From NCBI GenBank assembly GCA_963748205.1, contig CAVVIB010000015.1:1-22192 (forward strand): a stretch of DNA of 22,192 nucleotides. The letters are read 5' to 3'. Each line of letters starts with the position of its first letter. Within the stretch, counting starts at the first letter, position 1. The notes under the pieces are model-generated. The model ran no database searches. It was not told where the DNA came from and saw only the letters and a program-made list of their open reading frames with translations. The DNA comes from JAIBJN01 sp963748205. Its GTDB lineage: Bacteria > Actinomycetota > Thermoleophilia > Gaiellales > Gaiellaceae. Both the position numbers and the translations under genes were made by a program. This document shows, one piece after another, positions 14,867 to 21,406 of this stretch.

Positions 14867-16038
14867 ACCGGTTCGCGCGGAACGTCCCAGACCACCTTCT
14901 GCTCACGGGGGCCGCGCACGAAGGCAGGAAGCTGGTCGCGCATCGCGGCCGCCGCCGAAATCGCCCAGTAGGCGAGGGGATAGAGCGGGCCGAGCAGAAA
15001 GATGAGCAGCGCCGGACGGTCGTACCGCGCCTCGATCCCAACTGCGAACGCGAGCTGGAGCAGGCAGATGACGGCGATGCTCACCCCCCATGCGAGGCCG
15101 AAGCCGAAGATCGTCGGACGATCGACGAAGAGGAAGGCGAGCGTGGCCGCGATCAGCGCGACCAGAAGGGCGACCACCCACGCCAGCGAGAGAAGGGTTT
15201 CGAGCGGGACGAGCCAGATCCGCCACAGGCGTGGCTGGAAGATCGTGCCGAAATGTTCGTGCAGGACCTCGCCCTGCCCTCGCGCCCACCGACGACGCTG
15301 CTTCCAGAGCGAAGACAGCGTCGACGGCACCTGCATCCCGACCAGGGCGTTCGGCTCGTACGAGGTGAGCCACCCCGCGATGAGCAGCCGCCAGGAGAGC
15401 TCGATGTCCTCCGTGGCCATGCGCCCGTCGTACCCGCCCACGCCGAGGACCGCCTGCTTGCGGAAGATCCCGAGGACGCCCGCGACGATGCGCACGTGTC
15501 CGCCGAGGGCCTGCGTGCGGCGGGTCAGCCCGATGATCGACGCCGCCTCCAGAGACTGCATCGCGCCCAGGAGGGTGCGGCGGTTCGTCACGTGCGGCGC
15601 GCCCGCGACCGCGGCGATCCTCGGCGAGTGCGCGATGCGGGCAACAAGCAGCTTGACGGCCAGCGGATGGAGATGGGTGTCGGCGTCGGTGACGATCACC
15701 AGCTCGTGCGAGGCACGCACGAAGCCGACGTTCAGCCGGTCCGCCTTGCCGCGGTTGACCGGGTCGTGGATCACCTCGACCCTCGCGTCACCCTCGGCCG
15801 CCGCCCGGGCAACCTCAACGGTCTCGTCCGTTGAGCCATCGTCGAGGACGAGGATCTCGAGCTCCGGATAGTCGACGGCGCGCGAGGCCTGAACGTTGGC
15901 GGAGATCACGCTCTCCTCGTTGTAGGCCGGCACGAGAATCGTCACGCCGGGCCAGCCGCCCTCCGGCTCGGTCGGCTCCCGCTCCTCCTCGAGCAGACGG
16001 AAGAGAAGGCCGCCGCTCACCCACAGGCCGGCCATCAC
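14863..16038 (-). CDS. Family 2 processive glycosyltransferase (PgaC/IcaA-like)
   Basis: 391 residues from GTG 16038. The catalytic GT-A domain shows VTILVPAYNEE (about 32-42), LDDGSTDET (65-73), TDADTHLHP (117-125, the DxD metal site), TEDIELSWRL (209-218, catalytic Asp) and QRRRWARGQ (247-255, the QxxRW acceptor motif). This is the full signature of processive synthases for poly-GlcNAc, hyaluronan or cellulose. Membrane helices follow at about 282-360. The first helix (ALYPVVMAGLWVSGGLLF) is cut by the GTG start. The frame is open a further 18 codons upstream and supplies the rest of the helix but has no ATG, GTG or TTG, only CTG. Likely acts with the two-TM protein at 16073-16360. Confidence 0.9.
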   Translation of the reverse strand: MMAGLWVSGGLLFRLLEEEREPTEPEGGWPGVTILVPAYNEESVISANVQASRAVDYPELEILVLDDGSTDETVEVARAAAEGDARVEVIHDPVNRGKADRLNVGFVRASHELVIVTDADTHLHPLAVKLLVARIAHSPRIAAVAGAPHVTNRRTLLGAMQSLEAASIIGLTRRTQALGGHVRIVAGVLGIFRKQAVLGVGGYDGRMATEDIELSWRLLIAGWLTSYEPNALVGMQVPSTLSSLWKQRRRWARGQGEVLHEHFGTIFQPRLWRIWLVPLETLLSLAWVVALLVALIAATLAFLFVDRPTIFGFGLAWGVSIAVICLLQLAFAVGIEARYDRPALLIFLLGPLYPLAYWAISAAAAMRDQLPAFVRGPREQKVVWDVPREPV

Positions 16039-16072
16039 GACCGGATAGAGCGCGACGAACGCGACCAGGATG

Positions 16073-16360
16073 TCAGCGACGAGGCGCAGGCTCTTTCTCC
16101 TCTTTCAGGCGCCACGCCCGTGCAAGAAGGAGGAAAACGATCCCCAGCAGGAACGAGCCTCCCGCAATCACGAGACCAACCAAGACGAGGTCGGTTTCGC
16201 CCACCGCGATCGCCAGGATCACGAGCGCGACGAGCCAGAGCAACGGGCCGGCCATCAGGACGGCGATGCGGCCGGCCCTCGTCGGCGGGCGAAGCGGGCG
16301 GAAGCGGGCGCGGGTCTCGCTCGTCACAACGGCCCCGGCAGTATCCCCGAGGATGGTCAT
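16073..16360 (-). CDS. Small two-TM protein, possible IcaD/PgaD-like synthase partner
   Basis: 95 residues with two adjacent membrane helices at about 31-53 (IAVLMAGPLLWLVALVILA...) and 57-80 (LVLVGLVIAGGSFLLGIVF...), and a charged tail LKEEKEPAPRR. Size, two-helix hairpin and position just ahead of a PgaC/IcaA-like synthase on the same strand match IcaD (about 100 residues) and PgaD, small subunits needed for poly-GlcNAc synthase activity. Sequence similarity to them is not evident by eye, so the role rests on topology and context. ATG 16360 is used; GTG 16327 (VTSETRARF) is a good alternative. The stop lies 35 bp before the synthase GTG, or inside its coding region if the synthase starts at an upstream CTG. 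Confidence 0.65.
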   Translation of the reverse strand: MTILGDTAGAVVTSETRARFRPLRPPTRAGRIAVLMAGPLLWLVALVILAIAVGETDLVLVGLVIAGGSFLLGIVFLLLARAWRLKEEKEPAPRR

Positions 16361-16403
16361 GATCTAGCGTCTTTCGGAGCTCAGTCGAACGGGAACGCTC
16401 CGC

Positions 16404-16409
16404 TACAGT
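16404..16409 (+). promoter_or_regulatory. Candidate -10 box for osmC-family gene
   Basis: TACAGT 26 nt upstream of the ATG at 16436, with a ribosome site (AAAGGGAG) between, so this gene has a leader, unlike the leaderless ones. No convincing -35. A GGAAC at 16392-16396 upstream could be part of an ECF-type promoter but the match is weak. Confidence 0.35.
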
Positions 16410-16435
16410 CGCCGCGTCAGCGACGAAAGGGAGAC

Positions 16436-16870
16436 ATGGCCACCACTCGACACGCTGAGGTCACCTGGCGGGGAGGCCTCATGGACGGGAGCGGACGGAT
16501 CGAGCAGGTCGGGAGCGGCGCGTTCGGGCCCCTCGACGTGACGTGGGCCTCGCGGGCCGAGGATCCCGAAGGACTGACGAGCCCCGAGGAGCTGATCGCC
16601 GCCGCGCATGCGTCCTGCTTCTCCATGGCGCTCTCGCTTGCCCTCGCGGAGGGCGGCAACCCGCCCGAGGAGCTGAAGACCAGCGCCGATGTCACCTTCG
16701 TGCCGGGCAAAGGCATCACGCAGATCAGGCTCGCAGTGCGCGGACGCGTCCCGGGGCTCGACGAAGCGGCTTTTCGCGAGGCCGCCGAGGGCGCGAAGGA
16801 CAACTGCCCGGTCTCCCAGGCGCTCGCCGCCGTGGGCGACATCTCGGTCGAGGCGACGTTCGAGGGCTAG
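16436..16870 (+). CDS. OsmC/Ohr-family protein (thiol peroxidase-like)
   Basis: 144 residues, normal length. Two conserved cysteines sit in the expected contexts: C61 in AAHASCFSMALS and C124 in KDNCPVSQAL. In OsmC/Ohr proteins these two reduce organic hydroperoxides through a disulfide. The N-terminal half (ATTRHAEVTWRGG...) and the LTSPEELIAAAHASC sequence favour the OsmC branch. The active form is a cytoplasmic dimer. Start ATG 16436 is supported by the ribosome site GAAAGGGAG at 5 nt. The gene is convergent with the ABC permease (1 bp between stops) and divergent from the two-TM protein. A stress role fits the nearby SigR-like system, but no clear SigR promoter is seen. Confidence 0.93.
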   Translation: MATTRHAEVTWRGGLMDGSGRIEQVGSGAFGPLDVTWASRAEDPEGLTSPEELIAAAHASCFSMALSLALAEGGNPPEELKTSADVTFVPGKGITQIRLAVRGRVPGLDEAAFREAAEGAKDNCPVSQALAAVGDISVEATFEG

Positions 16871-16871
16871 C

Positions 16872-17672
16872 TCAGGCGTCGCGCCGCTGGATCAGCCAGG
16901 CGGCGAGAACGAGCGTGCCCAGCGCGTAGGCGCCGAGCACGGCCAGGCCCGCCCACGGGCCGATCGGGATCGAGTCGGGACGCTCCACCGTCTCCTGGAC
17001 GGCCAGGCCGGCCATCGGGGAAAACTTCTGCACCAACTCGCTGAGCCCCTCGGGCAGGACGCTGGTCGCGAGGGGCGGGACGAACATGAGCGCGAGCACC
17101 ACCGTGATCGCCGTCGCCGTGTGGCGCACGATGGCGGCGATCCCCAGTGCGAGCAGGGCGAGGCCGGCCAGGTAGAGGCCGCTGCCGGCGACGGCGCGGA
17201 GCGCCGGTCCGTCCGTGAGAGACGCGTGCGGGTAGCCGCCTGCGTAGTCGAAGCCGTTGCCGCGCAGGAGCGATTGACCGAGGAGGAAGCAGGCCGCGGC
17301 GATCAGGAGTCCGGCCGCGAGCACGATCACGCCTGTCACGAGCGACTTCGCGACCAGGACCAGCCGACGGCGCGGGAGCGCCGCGAACGTGGCCCGGATC
17401 GTCCCGGTCGAGTACTCGGACGTGACGACCAGCACGGCCAGGACAGCGAGGAGGATCTGCCCCAGCCAGACGCCCGCCAGGCTGTCCCGGACGATGTCGT
17501 TGTCGCCCGGGTGCCCGGGGCTTCCTCCCTCCGTCGTGGTCGAGGCGCAGATGAGGAACGTCCCCACGAGGCTGAATGCGAACGCGGCGAGCACCATCCA
17601 GGCCGAGCTGCGGACGGAACGAAGCTTGATCCACTCGGCCGCCACAGCGTGCGAGAGACCGGGGCGGCTCAC
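16872..17672 (-). CDS. ABC-2 type transporter permease
   Basis: 266 residues with about six membrane helices: near 24-44 (WMVLAAFAFSLVGTFLICA), 68-85, 108-132, 165-185, 190-208 and 240-260. Between helices 2 and 3 is SEYSTGTIRATFAALPRRR, the conserved cytoplasmic loop of ABC-2 permeases that contacts the ATPase. It would form a dimeric exporter with the ATPase encoded just upstream; the GTG start overlaps the ATPase stop by 4 bp (GTGA). The export substrate is unknown. Such exporters, paired with a divergent HisKA_3/LuxR two-component system as here, often respond to peptide antibiotics or membrane stress. Confidence 0.9.
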   Translation of the reverse strand: MSRPGLSHAVAAEWIKLRSVRSSAWMVLAAFAFSLVGTFLICASTTTEGGSPGHPGDNDIVRDSLAGVWLGQILLAVLAVLVVTSEYSTGTIRATFAALPRRRLVLVAKSLVTGVIVLAAGLLIAAACFLLGQSLLRGNGFDYAGGYPHASLTDGPALRAVAGSGLYLAGLALLALGIAAIVRHTATAITVVLALMFVPPLATSVLPEGLSELVQKFSPMAGLAVQETVERPDSIPIGPWAGLAVLGAYALGTLVLAAWLIQRRDA

Positions 17673-18590
17673 GACGACTTCTCCGCGGCGAAGTCGACGG
17701 AGTCACGGGTGAGATCCATGAAGGCCTCCTCGAGCGTCACACGGTGTGGCGAAAGCTCGTAGACGCGCAGGCCGTGGTCGGCAGCCAGGTCGGCGATTCG
17801 CGCAGCGTCGAGGCCCGAGACGGCGAGGGCGTCGTGATCGGTGGAAGTCACTACCGCGCCGGCTCCGGCCAGAAGCTCCATCAGCTCCGACGGGCTGCGG
17901 CGTCCGCACGTTGAAGCGCGCCCCGGCAGCTGTATCGAGGAGGTCCCGCACCGTCGTGTCCGCGATGAGGCGCCCGCGACCGATGACGATCAGCTGGTCG
18001 GCGGTGCCCTCGAGCTCGCTCATCAGATGGCTCGAGACGAGGACGGCGCGGCCCTCGGCGGCGAGCGATCGGAGAAAGCCCCGGATCCAGCGGATGCCCT
18101 CCGGGTCGAGCCCGTTCACCGGCTCGTCGAGGAGCAGCACGGGCGGGTCGCCGAGGAGTGCCGCCGCGATGCCGAGCCGCTGGGCCATTCCCAGCGAGAA
18201 GCCGCCGGCCTTCCGGCGGGCGGCCTTCGTCAGGCCGACGAGCTCCAGCACGGCGTCGACCCGTCCGCGCGGGATCCCGTTGCTTGCCGCCAGCCAGCGA
18301 AGATGCTCGCGCGCCGGGCGAGCAGGATGGAATGCCCGCGCGTCGAGCAGCGCCCCGACCTCCCGCAACGGGACGTCGAGCGACGCGTAGGGCCGGCCGT
18401 TGACGAGCGCCGTGCCGCTGTCCGGCGCATCGAGGCCGAGAATCATCCGCATCGTGGTCGACTTCCCCGCGCCGTTCGGGCCGACGAAGCCGGTCACACG
18501 GCCCGGACTGACGGTGAAGGAGAGGTCGTCGACCGCGAGCGTGCTGCCGTACCGCTTGCTGAGCCCGTGTGCTTCGATGGTGGCGTCCAT
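17669..18590 (-). pseudogene. ABC transporter ATP-binding protein, one frameshift near the C-terminus
   Basis: From ATG 18590 the first frame holds the complete ATPase core: Walker A GPNGAGKSTT, signature FSLGMAQRLG, Walker B VLLLDEPVNGLD and the switch His in LVSSHLMSELE. After GARFNVRTPQP it shifts to arginine-rich noise. The correct continuation, SELMELLAGAGAVV through HRVTLEEAFMDLTRD, is in another frame (17881-17669) and ends with the usual drug-export ATPase tail. Removing one C from CAGCCCGTCGGAG at about 17890 joins them into about 307 residues, the normal length. All catalytic motifs lie before the break. Works with the downstream permease. A -10 box TACCTT sits 7 nt before the start. 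Sequencing error is likely. Confidence 0.88.
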
Positions 18591-18597
18591 GGTTCCG

Positions 18598-18603
18598 AAG
18601 GTA
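18598..18603 (-). promoter_or_regulatory. -10 box for leaderless ABC ATPase start
   Basis: On the minus strand TACCTT is followed by exactly 7 nt (CGGAACC) and the ATG at 18590, matching the TANNNT-N7 layout seen at three other starts in the window. Confidence 0.5.
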
Positions 18604-18748
18604 CGAGGCGCCGGCGCTCGGCGCATCGCGCCCAGGAGCCGTCTTTCACGACCCCCGTCGCGGTGAGGGGCATGGGCCGCGTCACCCTCGGGAGGGAGGG
18701 CGAATGTCGTGGCCCAGGGCGATGCGCCGCGGGCGCGGCGGGGCGACA

Positions 18749-19915
18749 ATGAACCTCGTGAACGTGACCTTCGACGATCTCGTCTCGGACGTGCGCCGGA
18801 TCCTGTCCGGCCCCGACGGACCGATCGCCCTTGCCCTCGCGCTGGGGCTCGGCGCCATCGTGGAGACGTTCCTGTACGCGGCGCACCCGGGCGACCGCGC
18901 GAGCGGCCTGATCACCAATCTGCTCGCGACGCTTCCGCTCGTCTTCTGGCGCACGCGCCTTCCCTGGGTGGCGGGCGTCGTCACGTTCGCGTCGCTCGTC
19001 GCGGTCGGGAGCGAACCGACACTCCTGACCCTGTCCGGCATCACCGCGCAGCTCATCGTCGTCTACCTCGTGGCCAACCGCTACCGCCGGCGCTGGTCGG
19101 TGCTCCTGGCGACGCCGTTCCTCGTCGCGGCGATCGGCTGGTCGGACGAGGACTCGCTCGCCGGCGTCATGCTCCTCGTGCTCGTGGTCGCGGCACAGGT
19201 CCTGGGCGACTCGCGGCGGCAGCGGAGCCAGGCGATCGCCGAGCGCGACGCGACCCGCCACGCCATGGCCGAGACGCAGCGCGACCAGGTGATCATGGAG
19301 GAGCGGGCGCGGATCGCCCGCGAGCTCCACGACGTCGTCGCGCACCACGTCTCCGTGATCGCCGTCCAGGCCGAGACCGCCCGCCTGACCACGCCGGACA
19401 TGCCCGAGCAGGGCAAGGAGCGGCTGGCGGCGATCGGACAGACGGCCCGGGACTCGCTCACCGAGCTGCGACGGCTGCTCGGCGTCCTCCGGGCGGACGG
19501 CAGCCCCGAGGCCGCCCGCTCGCCCCAGCCCGGGCTCGGACGCCTCGCGGAGCTGATCGACAGCGCCCGCACGGCCGGAACACGCGTGCGGCTGACGCTC
19601 GAAGGCGACGTGACGCCCCTGCCGCCGGGCGTCGACCTGACGGCGTACCGGATCGTGCAGGAGGCACTCACGAACGCACGGCGCCACGCTCCGGGCGCGT
19701 CCGTCGACGTCACGCTCGGCTACGAGGAGGACGCGCTTCGATTGCGCGTGAGCGACGACGGGCCCGGACCGCCGGCGGCCGACACGAGCGGCCACGGGCT
19801 GCTCGGCATGCAGGAGCGCGCAACCATGGTCGGCGGCAGGCTGACGACCGGCCCCGGCGACGAGGGCGGCTTCGTCGTCGAGGCCGAGCTCCCCCTCTCG
19901 AGGCCGGCGCCATGA
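18749..19915 (+). CDS. HisKA_3-type sensor histidine kinase
   Basis: 388 residues. The N-terminal third has about five hydrophobic helices (near 25-46, 52-68, 72-87, 96-110 and 115-152) with very short loops, so it probably senses a signal in or at the membrane. A coiled linker is followed by the NarL-type dimerisation domain with phospho-acceptor H194 in ARELHDVVAHH. The HATPase_c domain shows QEALTNARRHAPG (N309), DDGPG at 337-341 and GHGLLGMQER at 348. Start ATG 18749; GTG 18758, preceded at 7 nt by GACAAT, is an alternative that fits a leaderless start. The stop overlaps the regulator gene by 4 bp (ATGA). Divergent from the ABC exporter it probably controls. Confidence 0.93.
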   Translation: MNLVNVTFDDLVSDVRRILSGPDGPIALALALGLGAIVETFLYAAHPGDRASGLITNLLATLPLVFWRTRLPWVAGVVTFASLVAVGSEPTLLTLSGITAQLIVVYLVANRYRRRWSVLLATPFLVAAIGWSDEDSLAGVMLLVLVVAAQVLGDSRRQRSQAIAERDATRHAMAETQRDQVIMEERARIARELHDVVAHHVSVIAVQAETARLTTPDMPEQGKERLAAIGQTARDSLTELRRLLGVLRADGSPEAARSPQPGLGRLAELIDSARTAGTRVRLTLEGDVTPLPPGVDLTAYRIVQEALTNARRHAPGASVDVTLGYEEDALRLRVSDDGPGPPAADTSGHGLLGMQERATMVGGRLTTGPGDEGGFVVEAELPLSRPAP

Positions 19916-20577
19916 CGGTCCGGGTGGTCGTCGCCGACGACCAGGAGATCGTGCGGGCCGGTTTCGCGGCGCTGCTCGAGACCCAGGACGACTTCGCCGT
20001 GGCCGGCACCGCGGCCGACGGCGTCGAGGCGGTGGAGCTGTGCCGGGCCGAGCACCCCGACGTCGTTCTCATGGACGTGCGCATGCCCGGCCTCGACGGG
20101 ATCGAGGCGACCAGGCTCCTGGCGGCCGACGGCGGCAAGGGCCCGAGAATCCTCATGCTCACGACCTTCGATCTGGACGAGTACGTGTACGACGCCCTCA
20201 GTGCAGGCGCGAGCGGCTTCCTGCTCAAGGACGTCGCCGCCGAGACGCTGTTCGACGCGGTGCGGGTGGTGGCCGCGGGAGAGGCGCTGCTCGCCCCGAG
20301 CGTGACCCGCCGCCTGGTCGACGAGTTCGCCCGCCTCCGCCCCCGCGCCCCGGCCCGGCCGGAGCTGCTCGAGGAGCTGACGCCGCGGGAGACCGAAGTG
20401 CTGTGCCTCGTCGCCGAAGGGCTCTCGAACGACGAAATCGCCGAGCGCCTCGTCGTCAGCAAGGAGACCGTGAAGACGCACGTCAGCCGGGTGCTGGGCA
20501 AGCTCAGCCTGCGCGACCGCAGCCAGGCGGTCATCGTGGCGTACGAGTCGGGCCTGATCGTTCCCCGATCCTCGTAG
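19912..20577 (+). CDS. NarL/LuxR-family response regulator
   Basis: 221 residues. The receiver domain (1-120) has the acidic pair in VVADDQE (D9, D10), phospho-acceptor D55 in VVLMDVRMPG, T84/T85 in LMLTTFD and K106 in GFLLKDV. The C-terminal LuxR-type helix-turn-helix begins with ELTPRETEVLCLVAEGLS near residue 155 and contains DEIAERLVVSKETVKTHVSRVLGKL. Partner of the kinase encoded immediately upstream, with the ATG overlapping its stop. When phosphorylated, such regulators dimerise and bind near promoters. The most obvious target is the divergent ABC exporter and this operon itself; that is inference from position. Confidence 0.95.
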   Translation: MTVRVVVADDQEIVRAGFAALLETQDDFAVAGTAADGVEAVELCRAEHPDVVLMDVRMPGLDGIEATRLLAADGGKGPRILMLTTFDLDEYVYDALSAGASGFLLKDVAAETLFDAVRVVAAGEALLAPSVTRRLVDEFARLRPRAPARPELLEELTPRETEVLCLVAEGLSNDEIAERLVVSKETVKTHVSRVLGKLSLRDRSQAVIVAYESGLIVPRSS

Positions 20578-20580
20578 CGG

Positions 20581-20586
20581 TACGAT
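20581..20586 (+). promoter_or_regulatory. -10 box for leaderless creatininase start
   Basis: TACGAT, then 7 nt (CGCGCGG), then ATG at 20594. It starts only 3 bp after the response regulator stop, so the downstream pair probably has its own transcript as well as possible read-through. Confidence 0.5.
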
Positions 20587-20593
20587 CGCGCGG

Positions 20594-21406
20594 ATGTGGG
20601 GTAGCCCGCTCCTCTACGAGCGCCTGTCCTGGCCGGAGGTGCGGCGGGCCGCCGGCGAGGGGCGCGTCTGCCTGATCCCGGTTGCGACGCTCGAGGACCA
20701 CGGGCCGCACCTCCCCATCGACACCGACCTTCGCATCACCGCCGAGGTCTGCCGGCTCACGGCGGAGGCGGCGCCGGACGAGATCGTCCTACTCCCGCCC
20801 ATCCCGCACGGCTACTCGCCGCACCACATGGACTTTCCCGGCCCGATCACGATCGGGTGGGACACGTTCACCCGCTACTGCACCGATGTCGGCTCGTCGC
20901 TCGCGCGCCACGGGTTCCGGCGCGTGCTCTACATCAACGGGCACGGGTCGAACCAGAACTTCGTCGAGGCCGCGGCCCGGCTCGTCAACGTCGAGCACCC
21001 GACGGTTCTCGCCGCGGCGGCGTTCTACCTCTCCGGCAAGCAGTCGCTCGCCCGGGTCGACGAGCTGCGGGACTCCGTGCGCGGCGGCATGGGCCATGCG
21101 TGCGAGCTTGAGACCTCCATCTACCTCGCCATCGACCCGGACGCGGTCGACATGGACAAGGCCGTGGACGAACGGAGCTACCCCGACGGCGAGTACGCCT
21201 TCATGGACTGGGCCGACGGGCCGCTCAAGGTCATGCCGTGGTGGTCGTCCTTCTCGCGCACCGGTGTGCAGGGCGACGCGACGAAGGCGACCGCGGAAAA
21301 GGGCGAGGCGCTGCTCGAAGCCGCCGTCGAGGAGTGCGTCGGCTTCGTGCGCGAACTGCTCTCCTGGCCCCTGCCCGAGCGGCTCGAGCCGCGGGAGACG
21401 CCGTGA
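20594..21406 (+). CDS. Creatininase-family metal-dependent amidohydrolase
   Basis: 270 residues, about the family length (240-270). Ligands of the two-metal centre are all visible: E34, H36 and D45 in TLEDHGPHLPIDTD, H117 in INGHGSNQN, and glutamates 171/173 in GHACELETS. E34, H36 and D45 fall at the same positions as in Pseudomonas creatininase. Members hydrolyse cyclic or linear amides such as creatinine and formamidopyrimidines, or act as the mycofactocin peptidase MftE. No mycofactocin genes are present here, so that role is not supported. Start ATG 20594 has a TACGAT box 7 nt upstream. Its stop overlaps the C45 gene's GTG by 4 bp, indicating joint translation. Confidence 0.92.
   Translation: MWGSPLLYERLSWPEVRRAAGEGRVCLIPVATLEDHGPHLPIDTDLRITAEVCRLTAEAAPDEIVLLPPIPHGYSPHHMDFPGPITIGWDTFTRYCTDVGSSLARHGFRRVLYINGHGSNQNFVEAAARLVNVEHPTVLAAAAFYLSGKQSLARVDELRDSVRGGMGHACELETSIYLAIDPDAVDMDKAVDERSYPDGEYAFMDWADGPLKVMPWWSSFSRTGVQGDATKATAEKGEALLEAAVEECVGFVRELLSWPLPERLEPRETP

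Noticed and set aside
16392..16419. GGAAC with GTC 19 nt later, possible ECF promoter before the OsmC-family gene
   Set aside because: Both elements deviate from the SigR consensus and the spacing is off; TACAGT offers an equally good housekeeping-type box.
18662..18686. GGTGA-N15-TCACC inverted repeat in the exporter/kinase gap, possible regulator operator
   Set aside because: Short arms in GC-rich sequence, with no second copy to support it.
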